Assembly: GCF_001951155.1 (NCBI RefSeq)
Contig: NZ_CP016359.1
Span: forward strand, 1,326,001 to 1,390,000
Source: Christiangramia flava JLT2011
GTDB taxonomy: Bacteria; Bacteroidota; Bacteroidia; Flavobacteriales; Flavobacteriaceae
Direction of reading: 5' to 3'
DNA length: 64,000 bases
Shown: positions 34,901-43,980 of the stretch, piece after piece
Numbering within the stretch: the stretch's first letter is position 1
Layout: the number at the start of each line of letters is the position of its first letter
Program-made: the position numbers and the translations under genes
The notes under the pieces: generated by a model
What the model was told of the DNA's origin: nothing
Databases searched by the model: none
The model's input: the letters and a program-made list of their open reading frames with translations, nothing else

Positions 34901-37327
34901 ATGCAGAATTCCAGACGATCCTTAACGCTCAAAGTGGTGGCTGGCTACCTGATAGTCGCCATCGTAGCCGGTTTTTCTGTATATTTTATCTACCAGCAGG
35001 TAGTTTCCTATTCTGAAATTGCCGAATCTAATGCCGAAAATAATCAGCAGCTCATTCTCCTGAGCGAGATCACTGCCGATCTCAACAAATCTGAAAACAC
35101 CAGCCGCCGGCTCATACAGGCCGGAAATGATGAGGATCTCAGTATTTATGACGCGCAGATCGACACGATTAAGGAAAAACTGGATCAGCTAAAGTCTATT
35201 TATCCCAACTTTGACCTGGAAGCAGAAACCGACAGTATTGCCCAACTGCTGGAGCAAAAAAAGGAAAATCTTAAAGACCTCGATTCCCTGCGCGCTACCG
35301 AAAGCAATACCAACTACTACGCGAAAGTGCTCAAGGAACTGAAAAGCATCGACCAGTCTTTCCAGGATTATAATTATGAAAATCGCTTCAGAAACCTAAA
35401 ACCTTACCAAAGAGATGTGCTCATTAAATTGCTGGAATATTCCCGGGAAGATAATGCAGAGCAACTCACCAACCAGCGCCTGGATTCCATCGTGCAATCT
35501 GTACGAAAAGTACTTATCGAGCTGGAATATGCCAACCGGCAGTTCCTCAGCAAGGTGAATGATAAGGAGACCGAGCTGCTGAATAACGATATGATCCTGA
35601 ACCAGCGCCTCCGGAACATCCTTACCGGCATGGAGATCAAGGAGCGTGAGAACTCCATGGAGCGTTCCCAAATTTTCCAGTCCATGCTACGGGAAACCAG
35701 CAACAACATTATTATTGGTGGGATCATTATAGCGGTTATCATTCTCTTTTTCATCATTAATATTGTTGGAGACATCACCAAAAGTCAGCAATACCGCATG
35801 CAGCTGGAAGAGTCTAAAAGTTTTGCTGAATCATTGCTGGCCAGCCGGGAGCAGTTCATGGCTGCCATCACTCATGACCTGCGCAGCCCGTTAACCACCG
35901 TCATGGGGTATACAGATCTTATTCAGAAGACAGGACTGGACGAGAAACAGAGTCACTACATTAGGCAGGTTAAGAAGTCTTCAGAATTTATCCTGAGACT
36001 GGTAAACGACCTACTGGATCTTTCCAAACTGGAGGCCGGAAAAATGTTAATAGAAAGCCTGCCATTTAACCCGAAAAAACTGGTGGAAGACACCGTTCAC
36101 AATATCATTCCTGCAGAAAAGAAAAAAGAGGTCAAGATCAGGATCGATACTCCACCGGAAGTGAATGTACAGGTGAAAAGCGACCCTTTCAGGATCAAGC
36201 AAATTTTGGCAAATCTCATTTCGAATGCCTGGAAATTTACCGAAGAAGGCAGCATCGTCATTTCGGCAGAACTGCAACAGCTGCGGGAAGACGACCGTAT
36301 TTTACAGTTTCGGGTAAAAGATTCCGGGATTGGTATTTCCGAAGCCATGCAGGAAGCCATTTTCGAGGAGTTTTCTCAGGAGAACAGCAGCATTGAAAAA
36401 CGTTTTGGCGGTTCCGGACTGGGACTCGCGATCACCAAGCGACTTACCGAGTTGCTTCAGGGAAAAATCAGCCTGAAAAGCAAACAGGGCGAAGGCAGCG
36501 AATTTATTATCGAAATCCCGGTCATAAAAATTGGGGATCTGGAAGATTCTTCAGAAGAAATGGAAGAAACGGAAGAAATTCCGGAGATCCAAAGCTCTGG
36601 AAAAACCGCTTTGATCGTGGATGATGAGCCGGGGCAACTTTCCCTTACTGTGGAACTGGCCAGATCAATGGGCCTGGAGATCGAAACTGCAGTAAATGGT
36701 AAAATTGCGCTTCAGAAGCTGACCGAAAAAATGTACGATATCATTTTAACCGATATCCAGATGCCGGTCAAAGATGGTTTTGAACTCATCAAAGCCATCA
36801 GGGATAATAACGACTGGCAGGATATCCCCGTTATCGCGCTGTCTGGCCGTACTGATGTAGAGGATAAAGTCTACGCTGATGCCGGTTTTGACGATAATCT
36901 TTTAAAACCTTATAAACCGGCAAATTTAAAAGCCGCCATTGCCGAGCTACTGGAATTAGACCAGCAAGATCAGGAAGCAATAGATGGGGACACCGATAAA
37001 TTCCGTTTTAAGAATTATGACCTCAGCGAGATTTACGAATTTTCGGGCAACGATGAAGAGGCCATGAACACGATCATCCAGGCTTTCCTGGAGGGAGCCG
37101 CCAGCAGCCTGAAAGAGCTGGAGGATGCATACCGCAATGAGGATAGTGAAGAAACTGCCAAGATCGCTCATCGTATGCTGCCTATGCTTCGACAAATGAA
37201 AGCGGTTACTATCACGCCCAGTTTATTGAAACTGGAAAAACGAGAAAGTATTCCGGAAGAAGAATTCGAATCTTTAAAGACCAATCTTTCCAACCTGATG
37301 CAGGATCTGGAAAGCGTTACAGTTTAA
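34901..37327 (+). CDS. Hybrid sensor histidine kinase with REC and Hpt domains
   Basis: 808 residues. TM1 is at about 9-31, a long helical periplasmic sensor at 32-265 (coiled, Glu/Asn/Leu-rich) and TM2 at about 268-292. HisKA has phosphoacceptor H325 (ITHDLRSPLTTVMGY); the HATPase domain (about 430-545) has its N box NLISNAWKF, DSGIGIS and FGGSGLGLAITKRL. The receiver domain (about 568-690) has D618 in ILTDIQMP. The C-terminal Hpt-like helical bundle has H757 in IAHRMLPM. This makes an internal His-Asp-His relay. It faces a sigma-54-type response regulator whose 3' end overlaps its own by 11 bases, the likely partner. Confidence 0.92.
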   Translation: MQNSRRSLTLKVVAGYLIVAIVAGFSVYFIYQQVVSYSEIAESNAENNQQLILLSEITADLNKSENTSRRLIQAGNDEDLSIYDAQIDTIKEKLDQLKSIYPNFDLEAETDSIAQLLEQKKENLKDLDSLRATESNTNYYAKVLKELKSIDQSFQDYNYENRFRNLKPYQRDVLIKLLEYSREDNAEQLTNQRLDSIVQSVRKVLIELEYANRQFLSKVNDKETELLNNDMILNQRLRNILTGMEIKERENSMERSQIFQSMLRETSNNIIIGGIIIAVIILFFIINIVGDITKSQQYRMQLEESKSFAESLLASREQFMAAITHDLRSPLTTVMGYTDLIQKTGLDEKQSHYIRQVKKSSEFILRLVNDLLDLSKLEAGKMLIESLPFNPKKLVEDTVHNIIPAEKKKEVKIRIDTPPEVNVQVKSDPFRIKQILANLISNAWKFTEEGSIVISAELQQLREDDRILQFRVKDSGIGISEAMQEAIFEEFSQENSSIEKRFGGSGLGLAITKRLTELLQGKISLKSKQGEGSEFIIEIPVIKIGDLEDSSEEMEETEEIPEIQSSGKTALIVDDEPGQLSLTVELARSMGLEIETAVNGKIALQKLTEKMYDIILTDIQMPVKDGFELIKAIRDNNDWQDIPVIALSGRTDVEDKVYADAGFDDNLLKPYKPANLKAAIAELLELDQQDQEAIDGDTDKFRFKNYDLSEIYEFSGNDEEAMNTIIQAFLEGAASSLKELEDAYRNEDSEETAKIAHRMLPMLRQMKAVTITPSLLKLEKRESIPEEEFESLKTNLSNLMQDLESVTV

Positions 37328-38678
37328 TTCCGTATTGTTTTAGCTTATTGTAGAGCGTTTTGCGGTCTATGGAAAGCATCCGGGCCGCCTTACTTTTATT
37401 ACCTCCCGCCTTCTCCAGTGCGTCAAGAATCAACTGCTCCTCGTTCTTATTTTTGAAAAGTCCGTAATCATTTTCATTGGTACGACTTGCGGTTGCGATC
37501 TCGTGTGGCAGCACTTTTAGGGGAATCAGCTCATCCTGGGTAAGCAATACAGCTCTTTTCACCATGTTCTTCAACTCCCGAAGGTTTCCAGGCCAGCTGT
37601 AATTCCGAAAGGCATGGATCGCCTCGTCGCTAAATCCTACAACATTCTTTTCCAGGTCAGCATTGGCTTCATCCAGAAATTGGTTGGCAAACAACATAAG
37701 GTCTTCTTTCCGTTCGCGAAGCGCCGGAACCTTTATGGAAAATTCATTCAAGCGATGATACAGGTCTTCACGGAAATCGCCTTCCTTTACAGCCTTGCTC
37801 AGGTCTTCGTTGGTCGCAGTAACCACCCTGATGTCTACTTCAATCTCATTATTGCTTCCAACAGGTTTAACCCGTCTTTCCTGGAGCGCTCTTAATAATT
37901 GCACTTGCAGCTCATAACTCAGGTTCCCGATCTCGTCCAGGAACAAGGTTCCGCCATTAGCAGCTTCAAAATGCCCGGTTTTATCATTGATCGCACCGGT
38001 AAAAGAGCCCTTTAAGTGCCCAAAAAATTCACTGGAAGCCAGTTCCTTCGGAATAGCGCCGCAATCTACCGCGATAAAAGGAGCTGCTTTTCGTTTACTG
38101 TTCAGGTGGATGCTTTTGGCGATCTGTTCCTTACCGGTACCGCTCTCTCCGGTAATTAAAACCGACATATTGGTTGGCGCAACCAGCTCGACGTAATCGT
38201 TCAATCTTCTGGAAGGTTCGCTCACGCCGCTTACGAGGTTCAGGTTCTCGTTGATTCCTGCTGAAGATTTTTTAGCTGTCTTAGGCTTGGAAATTTTTTC
38301 AGCAACTGGCGCCACATCGGTGCTTTTAAGAGCATTTTCGATGGTTTGCAGGATGCTTTCTGGTCTAAAGGGTTTTGACACATAATCGAAGGCGCCTTCC
38401 TTCATCGCCTTCACCGCCATGCTGATTTCTGCATAACTGGTCATGACTATCACCGGGGTCGCCGCGTTCCTGTCTTTTGCCTTCTGAAGGATCTCCAATC
38501 CGTCGTTATCGGGCAAACGAACATCTGTGAGAACGAGATCAAATTTAGTGTCACTAATATTTTTAAAGGCTTCTGAAGCGGAATAAACCAGTGAAACCGA
38601 ATAATCCCTTTTTTCAAGGAAGGTTTTCAACATGGTTCCGAAGGCAACATCGTCTTCTACGACCAGAACTTTAGACAT
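37317..38678 (-). CDS. Sigma-54-dependent response regulator (NtrC/AtoC type)
   Basis: 453 residues from the Met of MSKVLVVEDD; a Met three residues earlier is less likely. The receiver domain (1-120) has phosphoacceptor D52 (LVLTDVRLP) and the K of VSKPF. The AAA+ domain has Walker A GESGTGKE, the sigma-54 contact loop GSFTGA (GAFTGA in most members) and ...GGTLFLDEIG as Walker B. The C-terminal Fis-type HTH (LEKAGGNKSKAARMLSIDRKTLYNKLKQYG) binds enhancer DNA. It is a transcription activator for RpoN. It converges with the hybrid kinase gene, with the two 3' ends overlapping. Confidence 0.95.
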   Translation of the reverse strand: MSKVLVVEDDVAFGTMLKTFLEKRDYSVSLVYSASEAFKNISDTKFDLVLTDVRLPDNDGLEILQKAKDRNAATPVIVMTSYAEISMAVKAMKEGAFDYVSKPFRPESILQTIENALKSTDVAPVAEKISKPKTAKKSSAGINENLNLVSGVSEPSRRLNDYVELVAPTNMSVLITGESGTGKEQIAKSIHLNSKRKAAPFIAVDCGAIPKELASSEFFGHLKGSFTGAINDKTGHFEAANGGTLFLDEIGNLSYELQVQLLRALQERRVKPVGSNNEIEVDIRVVTATNEDLSKAVKEGDFREDLYHRLNEFSIKVPALRERKEDLMLFANQFLDEANADLEKNVVGFSDEAIHAFRNYSWPGNLRELKNMVKRAVLLTQDELIPLKVLPHEIATASRTNENDYGLFKNKNEEQLILDALEKAGGNKSKAARMLSIDRKTLYNKLKQYGIKL

Positions 38679-38742
38679 ACATTTCAATTAAAACATGGCA
38701 AAGGTAGTAATCTTTAACTCATTAGGTTTCAAAAGAAATTAT

Positions 38743-38780
38743 AAAAAAAGGAAGACGATACGAATCATCTTCCTTTTTCA
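38743..38780. terminator. Terminator upstream of the response regulator
   Basis: AAAAAGGAAGA (38745-38755) pairs perfectly with TCTTCCTTTTT (38768-38778) around a 12-base loop. A and T tracts on both sides permit bidirectional use. It ends leftward transcripts coming from the exported-protein gene at 39003. Confidence 0.75.
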
Positions 38781-38860
38781 AGAAATCTAACATTTATTTT
38801 ATGTCTTTCTAAAGATCCAATTTCAACAGGTTTTCTGCTTCCTGCCCAGGGGCAAAAGGA

Positions 38861-38926
38861 AAAAGTGGCTTTATAGTGTTAGTTTTCTGGTCGTTAATAG
38901 TGCGGTAAACCGCAAAAGCCACTTTT
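38861..38926. ncRNA. Structured transcript region, possible 3'-UTR RNA
   Basis: AAAAGTGGCTTT (38861-38872) pairs perfectly with AAAGCCACTTTT (38915-38926), a 12-bp stem enclosing a second perfect hairpin GCGGT-AA-ACCGC (38902-38913) and an unpaired stretch of about 29 bases. It lies in a 320-base gene-free stretch after the small exported protein gene. It could be a 3'-UTR structure or a small RNA; transcription is unknown. Confidence 0.4.
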
Positions 38927-39002
38927 AAATTTGCCGGTTGGGGTATTAAGTTACTTCATGAACCTGCCGTCCCGGAGTTTGGGTTCTCCTTTTTAGAACT
39001 GT

Positions 39003-39353
39003 TTACTCATCTCCCTCGTCTTCCATTTCCAGCCAATTGCCATCCTGGTCTGCGAAGGCAGTTTCAGTTTCACCTTTCACATCGATGTCGATCTTATAGA
39101 TCTTTTGGTCACCCTCTGTTTTCACCCAGGCTTGAGAGGCAAATGCACCGTTATAATCGGTCATAATCGCATCTTTTACCGGTTGTGGCAACTGCATCAC
39201 ATCAAGATCAGTGAAATCTTCCTGAACTGTTACTTCAGTCTCTACCGTTGTTTCAACTTCTACTTCCTGCTCCTTATCTTCCTGTGCCTGGATATTCTGG
39301 CTACTGAAGAAGATCGCTCCCATGGTCATTAAACCGAAGATCATTTTTTTCAT
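39003..39353 (-). CDS. Small exported acidic protein, PepSY-like
   Basis: 116 residues from the second Met (MKKMIFGLMTMGAIFFSS), which gives a normal signal peptide ending at IQAQ. A Glu/Val/Thr-rich spacer (KEQEVEVETTVETEVTVQED) leads to a PepSY-like fold: LPQPVKDAIMTDYNGAFASQAWVKTEG...YKIDIDVKGETETAFADQDGNWLEM. It is exported to the periplasm. Function unknown; proteins of this pattern are common in flavobacteria near two-component genes. It lies upstream of the response regulator but a terminator separates them. Confidence 0.7.
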   Translation of the reverse strand: MKKMIFGLMTMGAIFFSSQNIQAQEDKEQEVEVETTVETEVTVQEDFTDLDVMQLPQPVKDAIMTDYNGAFASQAWVKTEGDQKIYKIDIDVKGETETAFADQDGNWLEMEDEGDE

Positions 39354-39359
39354 AATCAT

Positions 39360-39858
39360 TTAAGTTTTTGTGGTTATCATAGAAATAGAAGAAATTGTGC
39401 CAATTTGAAACATTTTAGTTAAAATGCTTATTATGAACAGCATACCAGTTAGAAGGGCTCACTTATTCTGAAAATTTTATGTAGAAAAATGAGAATCCGG
39501 CCTACAATTATGGGGAGATTTTTCCTCAGTTAGCTGTTACAAATGAAGAATACATGCTCGTATAAGAAGCTTCGGAATGTCCTAAAATAGAAAAGGCCCC
39601 GTAAGGAGCCTCTTCAATCCGAAAATCTAAATTATAAAACAGAATAAATTAAAGCCAGTTAGCTATTTATTCCATTCCCAATACTAACCTGCTTAAGTAA
39701 TATGAAAAACTGTACCAGAACGTAGAATTTAGCACCCGCACACTTAAAAACCAGCAAAACAAGCACTTAAGCCTTAAATATCGAAAATGAAGGTTTTTAA
39801 AAACTGTGCAATTTGTGTGGAAGTGGACAAAAAAGTGAGGAAAATTCCACACAATTTT
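39360..39858. other. 499-base gap with one hairpin and no convincing gene
   Basis: It is AT-rich with no supportable reading frame. A hairpin AGGCCCC (39594-39600) / GGAGCCT (39605-39611) with loop GTAA is the likely terminator of the leftward arfB operon. The rest probably includes the promoter of the exported-protein gene at its left end. The 61-residue frame at 39667-39852 is low-complexity and rejected. Confidence 0.5.
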
Positions 39859-40260
39859 TCATTTTAACGGGTTTTTCCTGTTGGCCTTAATTTCAGATTT
39901 CTGCTTCTTCTGTTTCAAGCGTATTATTTTGGAAGCTTTGGTGGGTTTGGTCTTTTTCCGAACTTTTTTCTTTTTAAGTGCGTCCTGGATTTCCTTTAAA
40001 AAACTTTCGGTCACCAGTTCCCTATTGGTATGCTGGCTGCGGGATTCTTCGCACTGCATCTTCAGCATACCTTCCTTGGTAATACGGTTCGATAGTCTTT
40101 TATGAATTCGCGCTTTTTCCTCTTCGGAAAGCCCTTCCGAAGCATCCACCTCAAAACTCAGTTCCACTTTGGTAGCCGTTTTATTTGCGTGTTGCCCCCC
40201 GGGACCGGAACTGCGAACGGCTTTAAAATGTAATTCGGCAAGAAGCTGCTCCTTATCCAT
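39859..40260 (-). CDS. arfB: Peptidyl-tRNA hydrolase ArfB (ribosome rescue)
   Basis: 133 residues with the GGQ motif at 21-23 (RSSGPGGQHANKTATKVELSFEV), followed by the LSNRITKEGMLKMQC region. The basic C-terminal tail (KKKVRKKTKPTKASKIIRLKQKKQK) is what inserts into the empty mRNA channel. It releases the nascent chain from ribosomes stalled without a stop codon. It is the last gene of the pnuC/nadR-like/DUF4301 operon, overlapping DUF4301 by 8 bases. Confidence 0.93.
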   Translation of the reverse strand: MDKEQLLAELHFKAVRSSGPGGQHANKTATKVELSFEVDASEGLSEEEKARIHKRLSNRITKEGMLKMQCEESRSQHTNRELVTESFLKEIQDALKKKKVRKKTKPTKASKIIRLKQKKQKSEIKANRKNPLK

Positions 40261-41800
40261 TCCTTTCGGGCTGGTGCGAATCTTTCAGCAGGTCTGAAAC
40301 GGTCTTTACAGGATTAAAGGTCTCCACCGGCACTTCCACAAAAATAGTATTCCATTTGGCCATTCCACCGTTCCACAATCCGGGACGTTCCAGTGCTTTC
40401 AGCGGCTTACCGTCTTTTGTTTTATCTGCGATGAAACTCATGTCTTCGTCTACATATTCGTGAAGGTCAAAGCCTTTTCCCTGGTGATCTCTCAGGCAGC
40501 AAACAATATCTACCGGATTGAAATGCGTTGCCTCTTTCGCCGTCTTGGCCTGTTCCGGGTTACTGTCGTCAATCTGTGCACCTTCGATGATCTGCAAAGA
40601 AATCTCCCCGTTTTTATCTTTTACCAGGAAAGGGCCTCCGCCAGGTTCTCCTTCATTCTTTACCATTCCGCAAACTCGCAACGGGCGGTGCAGTTTCTCC
40701 TGAATATAAGATTCTGTAATCGGGGCTCCAGATTCATTTTTCACGAAGAGCTCTTCAGAAAGGAAATGCTTCATCTCATTCAGTTTTTCTTCGGAAAGGT
40801 TCCCGGCATCCAGTTCTTCGAGGTACTGGAAGATCTGCTTCTGTACCTGGAACAATTTTCCGCCCAGCATTTTTTTATAGTCTACCACCAGCTGAAGGGA
40901 TTTTTCAGTCACCACATTATCGATATTTTTCACAAAAACGATCTCTTCATGAAGCTGATTCAGGTTTTCAATCAATGCCCCGTGCCCACCAGGCCTGAAG
41001 AAAAGATCCCCTTTTTCGGTCCGGAATGGTTCAAAATGATCATCTACTGCAATGGTATCGGTTTTAGGGTCCTGGTAGGAATATTCAATTTCCAATGTCA
41101 CCCCGGTTTCCTTTTCCAGCCTCGGCTGGATTTCTTTCCATTCCTGCTGAAACTTCTGTTTATCTTCCGGCGCCACGGTAAAATGCACTTTGGCCTTATC
41201 ATCTATGGCGATATAGCGCGCAGCTTCCACCAAATGCTCTTCAAAAGCGGTAGCGGTATGGGAATCATATTGATGAAAAGGCACCAGTCCCTTCGGAAGA
41301 TCGCTTAAATACAAACCCTTCGAACTCAAAATGGTTTCAACCAGCAGTTTATGTTGCTGGTGCGAATTGAGTTCCTCGTAATTGCTATGATTCTTTTTCG
41401 TCTTTTCCAGTGCATGCTCATAGAACGGTAGCTCTTCGATCTTTGAGAAAAACAGTTGCAGACTGGAATCACCGGCACGGTCCAGGTAATCTCTCAGGTC
41501 TTCATTATCGGCATCGTATTCATCAGCCAGGGTATGTAAAGCCTTGAACATTCGGGTCGCAGCCCCGGATGCCGGCACGAATTTCAGCAGGGAATGATTG
41601 GCTTTTTCAGAATCGTAATACTGGATCAGTTCCCGTTGGTGCCGATCTTCGATCCCGCTGATTCCCTTCCCAATGGTCGCGGCTTCGGTGATATTTACCT
41701 TTAGATTACCTCTTTTAAAAATGGCGATCTGTTCTTCAACTTCTTTGGTGGTTAAGCCTTTGTCTTCGATCTGGAGAATATCCTTTTCACTAAATTTCAC
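40253..41800 (-). CDS. DUF4301 family protein
   Basis: 515 residues, soluble, DUF4301 (Bacteroidota). It resembles nucleotidyltransferase-like or UTP-sugar-type enzymes only loosely: FVPASGAATRMFKALHTL near the N-terminus is a possible phosphate-binding loop, with FRPGGHGALIENLNQL and LFRTEKG-type segments later. GMVKNEGEPGGGPFLVKDKNGE is strongly patterned. No function is established. It overlaps arfB by 8 bases and the NadR-like gene by 4, so all are translated together. Confidence 0.8.
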   Translation of the reverse strand: MKFSEKDILQIEDKGLTTKEVEEQIAIFKRGNLKVNITEAATIGKGISGIEDRHQRELIQYYDSEKANHSLLKFVPASGAATRMFKALHTLADEYDADNEDLRDYLDRAGDSSLQLFFSKIEELPFYEHALEKTKKNHSNYEELNSHQQHKLLVETILSSKGLYLSDLPKGLVPFHQYDSHTATAFEEHLVEAARYIAIDDKAKVHFTVAPEDKQKFQQEWKEIQPRLEKETGVTLEIEYSYQDPKTDTIAVDDHFEPFRTEKGDLFFRPGGHGALIENLNQLHEEIVFVKNIDNVVTEKSLQLVVDYKKMLGGKLFQVQKQIFQYLEELDAGNLSEEKLNEMKHFLSEELFVKNESGAPITESYIQEKLHRPLRVCGMVKNEGEPGGGPFLVKDKNGEISLQIIEGAQIDDSNPEQAKTAKEATHFNPVDIVCCLRDHQGKGFDLHEYVDEDMSFIADKTKDGKPLKALERPGLWNGGMAKWNTIFVEVPVETFNPVKTVSDLLKDSHQPERNG

Positions 41801-42369
41801 GATATGGTTTCTTTTAATAGTTGGTTAATGGTTTTCACGGCTGCCTCCAGCCGCTCTTCCCGGTTCCCTTTCAGAATCTGATAGGGTAATTGCTGTTTTT
41901 TCAGCTCATTTTCAAATCTTTGAAACATCCCCTCACGGTCGTGAGGTTTATCCCTAAGATCGTCGGGTATCCAGGGAACATCAATATACGTCAAAAAGTA
42001 GCAATCGTAAGTGTTGTTTAACGCAGGTTTAAGAAGTCGCGGGTCGCAGTAGCCATCATAATAGGCTTCAGAATACACCTTTAATTCCAACAGGTTGGTA
42101 TCGCTGATGAGCAATTGATCGCATTCTTCGGAAAGTTCATTTTCCAGCCTCATCTGTCCTTCAGCGATGGGCAGAAGATCTCGGGGTTCGCATATCCTTT
42201 TTTCCGCATCCCAAACCTGCTGAAGGTATTCCCGCATATATTCAGGAACTACCGGTTCGCCATAATATTTGGCCAGGTCTCCGGATAGCGTTGTTTTCCC
42301 GGTGGATTCGGGGCCAAAAATGACAATCTTCAGGCAGTCACATGGCCTTTGTTTAAACTTTTCTTCCAT
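41797..42369 (-). CDS. NadR-like ATP-binding kinase
   Basis: 190 residues with Walker A GPESTGKT (19-26), followed by PEYMREYL, ISDTNLLELKVYSEAYYDGYCD and the late YILKGNREERLEAAV. This is the ribosylnicotinamide-kinase-like domain of NadR alone, without the adenylyltransferase or HTH parts. With the neighbouring PnuC it likely phosphorylates an imported nucleoside (nicotinamide riboside, or by analogy thiamine). It overlaps pnuC by 40 bases and DUF4301 by 4. Confidence 0.85.
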   Translation of the reverse strand: MEEKFKQRPCDCLKIVIFGPESTGKTTLSGDLAKYYGEPVVPEYMREYLQQVWDAEKRICEPRDLLPIAEGQMRLENELSEECDQLLISDTNLLELKVYSEAYYDGYCDPRLLKPALNNTYDCYFLTYIDVPWIPDDLRDKPHDREGMFQRFENELKKQQLPYQILKGNREERLEAAVKTINQLLKETIS

Positions 42370-43004
42370 ACTATATATCCCTGAATTGCCAAAATGGTGA
42401 ATATCACATACTGCAACGACAGCATGCCCAAGCCTCTGTATGCATACAGTGGGACGGTGATGAGATCAGCAAAGATCCATAGCGTCCAGTTCTCCAGCTT
42501 CTTGATCGCCATATACCACATGGCTGTAAAAAATACTCCGGAAGTGAAAATATCGATGTAGTTCGCCGCTTCGATCTCGCGACCAAAAGCCCGGTAAACG
42601 CCATAGGTCACCAGCATCGTGAGTAAAAATAAACCAAAACCAATTATTTTCTCCCGGAAGTTGGTTCGGGTAATCGGCACTACGTATTCGCCATCGCGCT
42701 TTCTGGACCAGTTCCACCAGCCATAAATACTCATGACCGAATAGTAAAAATTCATCATCATATCACCATAGTACCCGGCCTTGTAAAGCAAATACACCGT
42801 AAGAACGGTGGCGATCAGGCCCGTGGGATACACGAGGATATTTTCTTTTTTAGAATAATATACGCTCAGAATCCCGAAAATGAAAACCACCACTTCCAGT
42901 AAGATGGAGATCATCGTGGCTTCCCGGTAAGGATCAAGGAAAAAATCAAAAATTTGCTGCATGGGCAAAGCTGGCTGCTGGGTCTTAGTCTCAAAGTTAG
43001 CCAT
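42330..43004 (-). CDS. pnuC: PnuC family vitamin transporter
   Basis: 224 residues and about seven TM helices. PnuC hallmarks are MQQIFDFFLDPYREATMISILLEVV, LVYPTGLIATVLTVYLLYKAGYYGDMMMNFYY and the WNWSRKRDG-like basic loop. It facilitates diffusion of nicotinamide riboside or, in the PnuT branch, thiamine, trapped inside by phosphorylation. The partner NadR-like kinase favours nicotinamide riboside, but the TPP-controlled receptor 8 kb away keeps thiamine open. The start could be the inner Met at MQQIFDFF (42962). Confidence 0.88.
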   Translation of the reverse strand: MANFETKTQQPALPMQQIFDFFLDPYREATMISILLEVVVFIFGILSVYYSKKENILVYPTGLIATVLTVYLLYKAGYYGDMMMNFYYSVMSIYGWWNWSRKRDGEYVVPITRTNFREKIIGFGLFLLTMLVTYGVYRAFGREIEAANYIDIFTSGVFFTAMWYMAIKKLENWTLWIFADLITVPLYAYRGLGMLSLQYVIFTILAIQGYIVWKKSLNKGHVTA

Positions 43005-43104
43005 ATTCCTCCAGCTGCAAAATCGCTAAATGATTTTTAGAACAGAAAAATGGCAAAACCGAAGCAACGAATTCAGAAACATTGCATCTTTATAAAAACT
43101 ACCA

Positions 43105-43428
43105 ATGAAAAATATTTTGCTTGTATTCCTATTCCTGTGCCTGGTTTCCTGTACAAAAGAGGATGCTTCGGAAGGATTCTGGATCAATGCCAAGGTCCTG
43201 GAAATGCGAAGCGGTTGTAACAGCTGGAAAATACAGGATCTGGACAGAACCGACACATCAAATGATTTTGGCATATTTTCAGAATACAACCTACCTGAAC
43301 AGTACAAGATCGAAGGCCTGGAACTGCGATTGAAGATCAGGCAAGCTCATCAAGATGAGTATATCATTTGCACCGCGATAGATATTAACTACCCGCTGCG
43401 AGTGATCACAGAGGCACGGGAAAAATGA
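43105..43428 (+). CDS. Small lipoprotein, unknown
   Basis: 107 residues with a lipobox signal peptide (LFLCLVSC, Cys about 16). The mature part has KEDASEGFWINAKVLEMRSGCNSWKIQDL and ends with a beta-rich stretch. There are no family motifs. It is convergent with the VOC gene, whose stop is adjacent (43429). Likely anchored in the outer or inner membrane facing the periplasm. Function unknown. Confidence 0.7.
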   Translation: MKNILLVFLFLCLVSCTKEDASEGFWINAKVLEMRSGCNSWKIQDLDRTDTSNDFGIFSEYNLPEQYKIEGLELRLKIRQAHQDEYIICTAIDINYPLRVITEAREK

Positions 43429-43815
43429 TCAGGCCATCGAATGGATCCCGATCATACTCCCCTCGGTATCCTTTACCAGCGTGATAAAACCATATTCGCC
43501 TATGCTCATTTTTGGCCGAGCCACTTCCCCTCCGGCCACTTTCACTCGAGCCTCTTCCACACTGCAGTCTTTACTGTAAAAATAAACGATCGTGCTGTTC
43601 CCTCCTGCCGCCACACCCTTGACCTGAACCAGCGCGCCGCTAGCCCTATTTTTTGTTTCCATATCGGCTGGAAAAGCCAGCATTTTGAAAGATTCTTCCG
43701 TGGGATCTCCCAGTTCAGCAAATTCAAATTGGAAAACCTCTTCGTAAAATTTGCGGGCGCGCTCGATATCGTTCACATATATTTCGAACCAGACAACAGG
43801 ATTCTTCGGTTTCAT
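43429..43815 (-). CDS. VOC family protein (glyoxalase/bleomycin-resistance fold)
   Basis: 128 residues from the Met of MKPKNPVVWFEIYVNDIERARKFYEEVF, the family's natural start; the longer frame is not supported. It has the beta-alpha-beta-beta-beta VOC pattern twice (EIYVNDIERARKFYEEVFQFEF; GNSTIVYFYSKDCSVEEARVKVAGGEVARP; GFITLVKDTEGSMIGIHS). The possible metal ligands are E11 and the C-terminal His. Substrate unknown. Confidence 0.85.
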   Translation of the reverse strand: MKPKNPVVWFEIYVNDIERARKFYEEVFQFEFAELGDPTEESFKMLAFPADMETKNRASGALVQVKGVAAGGNSTIVYFYSKDCSVEEARVKVAGGEVARPKMSIGEYGFITLVKDTEGSMIGIHSMA

Positions 43816-43980
43816 AAGCAACACATTAAAAATTAGACTCTTAAAAATACTGATTTTTTGCTTCGGAAGTATGGCTCTCTGCCGCAAAAAGCTGAAAACT
43901 GATATTTTAGAGCTGGTGTTAGAATGGAGTGTTCTGAAAGCTTCACATTCCTTATTTTAGAGGCACTTCAGCTAAAAGGA

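Noticed and set aside
39667..39852. 61-residue minus-strand frame
   Set aside because: Low-complexity Phe/Leu/Tyr-rich product, no homologue I recognise, in a gap with a terminator.
42330..43004. pnuC as a member of the TPP regulon
   Set aside because: No THI element is visible in its upstream 100 bases, and its kinase partner is NadR-like.
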